From Acetanaerobacterium elongatum (GTDB lineage: Bacteria > Bacillota > Clostridia > Oscillospirales > Ruminococcaceae), in the NCBI RefSeq assembly GCF_900103835.1, contig NZ_FNID01000001.1, positions 62,001 to 126,000 on the forward strand: 64,000 nt of DNA. The letters run 5' to 3'. The first letter of the stretch is position 1; each line of letters begins with the position of its first letter. The position numbers and the translations under genes were made by a program. The notes under the pieces were generated by a model. That model was given only the letters and a program-made list of their open reading frames with translations. It had not been told where the DNA came from and searched no databases. Shown here in pieces: positions 63,122-64,000 of this stretch.

Positions 63122-64000
63122 TTAAAGTGATTCATGGAAGGTGCGGCTGATCACCTCGCGCTGCTGTTCTCGGCTGAGCTTGTGGAAGTTTACCGCATAC
63201 CCCGAAACGCGGATGGTCAGGTTGGGGTAGCGCTCGGGGTGCTCGTAGGCCTCCATCAGCTTGGATTTATCCAGCACGTTGACATTGATGTGATGCGCGT
63301 TCTGTGCAAAGTAGCCCCCCAGCACGGCGGTAAGGTTGGCTACCTGCTCCTCCCGGCTGTGGCCCAAGGTGGCAGGGGTAACCGAGAAGGTGCAGGAGAT
63401 CCCGTCGCGGCAGCTCTCGTAGGGGAGCTTCGCAACCGAGTTTAAGGATGCCAGTGCGCCGTTTTTATCGCGGTTGTGCATGGGGTTGGCACCCGGCGCA
63501 AACGGTTCGCCCTTTTTGCGCCCGTCGGGGGTAGCACCTGTTTTTTTACCATATACTACGTTGGAGGTGATGGTAAGCACCGAAAGGGTGTGTATGGCGC
63601 CGCGGTAGGCGGGCGTCTTTGTAAGCTCCTGATGAAAGCCTTTTACAAACTCCACCGCGATGCTGTCAACACGGTTATCGTCGTTGCCGTACTGCGGGTA
63701 GTCACCCTCGGTGGTAAAGCCGGTGATCAGCCCGCGCTCATCCTTAACAGGGGTTACCTTGGCATATTTAATAGCACTGAGCGAATCGGCAAGCACCGAA
63801 AGCCCCGCCACACCAAAGGCCATGAAGCGTTCCACCTCGGTATCATGCAGGGCCATTTGAAGCTTTTCGTAGGCATATTTATCATGCATATAGTGTATCA
63901 CATTCATGGTGCTTACATATAGTTTGCACAGCCAAGCCTTATAAACCTCCAGCCGTTTAAGCACCGCATCGTAGTTAAGCGGCTGTGCTTCCACCACCGG
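63122..64000 (-). CDS. pflB: pyruvate formate-lyase, C-terminal part (5' end beyond window)
   Basis: The visible 292 residues are the C-terminal part of PflB. The glycyl radical loop is RVSGYAVNF about 20 residues from the end, and [21 protein letters not shown] and [20 protein letters not shown] are typical of PflB. It cleaves pyruvate with CoA to acetyl-CoA and formate in strict or facultative anaerobes. The active-site Cys pair lies beyond the window. Formate produced here could also serve NrdD as electron donor. Confidence 0.95.
   Translation of the reverse strand, partial: PVVEAQPLNYDAVLKRLEVYKAWLCKLYVSTMNVIHYMHDKYAYEKLQMALHDTEVERFMAFGVAGLSVLADSLSAIKYAKVTPVKDERGLITGFTTEGDYPQYGNDDNRVDSIAVEFVKGFHQELTKTPAYRGAIHTLSVLTITSNVVYGKKTGATPDGRKKGEPFAPGANPMHNRDKNGALASLNSVAKLPYESCRDGISCTFSVTPATLGHSREEQVANLTAVLGGYFAQNAHHINVNVLDKSKLMEAYEHPERYPNLTIRVSGYAVNFHKLSREQQREVISRTFHESL

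Overview
The window looks like chromosomal DNA from an anaerobic Gram-positive bacterium of class Clostridia, most likely Oscillospiraceae/Ruminococcaceae. The grounds are an oxygen-sensitive metabolism (class III ribonucleotide reductase, pyruvate formate-lyase, rubrerythrin, two [FeFe]-hydrogenase-like proteins), low-GC Gram-positive style -35/-10 promoters with 15-18 bp (mostly 17 bp) spacers, strong Shine-Dalgarno sites, serine-rich lipoproteins and a cell-surface cellulase. No species can be named from the sequence alone.

Layout. 1-3.5 kb: a zinc-ribbon membrane protein (cut by the window edge), tRNA-Gly, a broken acetyltransferase, two TrkA-like K+ regulators and a D,D-carboxypeptidase lipoprotein. 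3.7-8.8 kb: PerR-like regulator with its own operator, rubrerythrin, NrdD/NrdG and thioredoxin. 8.8-11.8 kb: a 53-codon ORF with promoter and terminator, then an ABC exporter operon. 11.9-15.5 kb: a DUF4956 / VTC-domain / Cthe_2159-type cluster. 15.7-21.6 kb: malic enzyme, fumarase, a second acetyltransferase remnant, DUF3788, an AraC/GyrI regulator, a pentapeptide protein and a possible PD-(D/E)XK-like protein. 21.8-26.2 kb: a polyamine transporter operon (potABCD order) behind a ~470-nt leader with many potential stems. 26.5-34.9 kb: tRNA-Pro and a giant Ig-like surface protein of about 2,640 residues. 35.2-40.3 kb: AmmeMemoRadiSam genes, an HTH-fused DNA methyltransferase and an HD protein. 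40.5-50.7 kb: YbaK, MscL, a TrpXYZ-type ABC importer, an FtsZ-like protein without a visible GTPase half, a MacB-like exporter and a YgjP-like metallopeptidase. 51-55 kb: a LacI regulator and a GH9 cellulase lipoprotein. 55-60.6 kb: two divergent hydrogenase operons with matching Rex-like boxes. 60.7-64 kb: an M23-like fragment, a beta-propeller lipoprotein and pflA/pflB (pflB cut by the window edge).

How the genes fit together. The clearest system is at 55.1-60.6 kb. A group-C-type PAS-containing [FeFe]-hydrogenase homologue, a [2Fe-2S] thioredoxin-fold protein and a SpoIIE/PP2C phosphatase face a second [FeFe] hydrogenase and its small partner. Each promoter carries the pattern TTGTTAA-N4-TTATCAA just after its -10 box, which suggests a redox (NADH/NAD+) regulated H2-sensing and signalling module. 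The least explained items are the potA leader, the five-fold repeat of about 145 residues in the giant surface protein, the FtsZ-like protein without a GTP-binding half, the 53-codon ORF ahead of the ABC exporter, and the HTH-fused orphan methyltransferase with a translationally coupled mini-ORF. No CRISPR array, insertion sequence, prophage or rRNA was seen.
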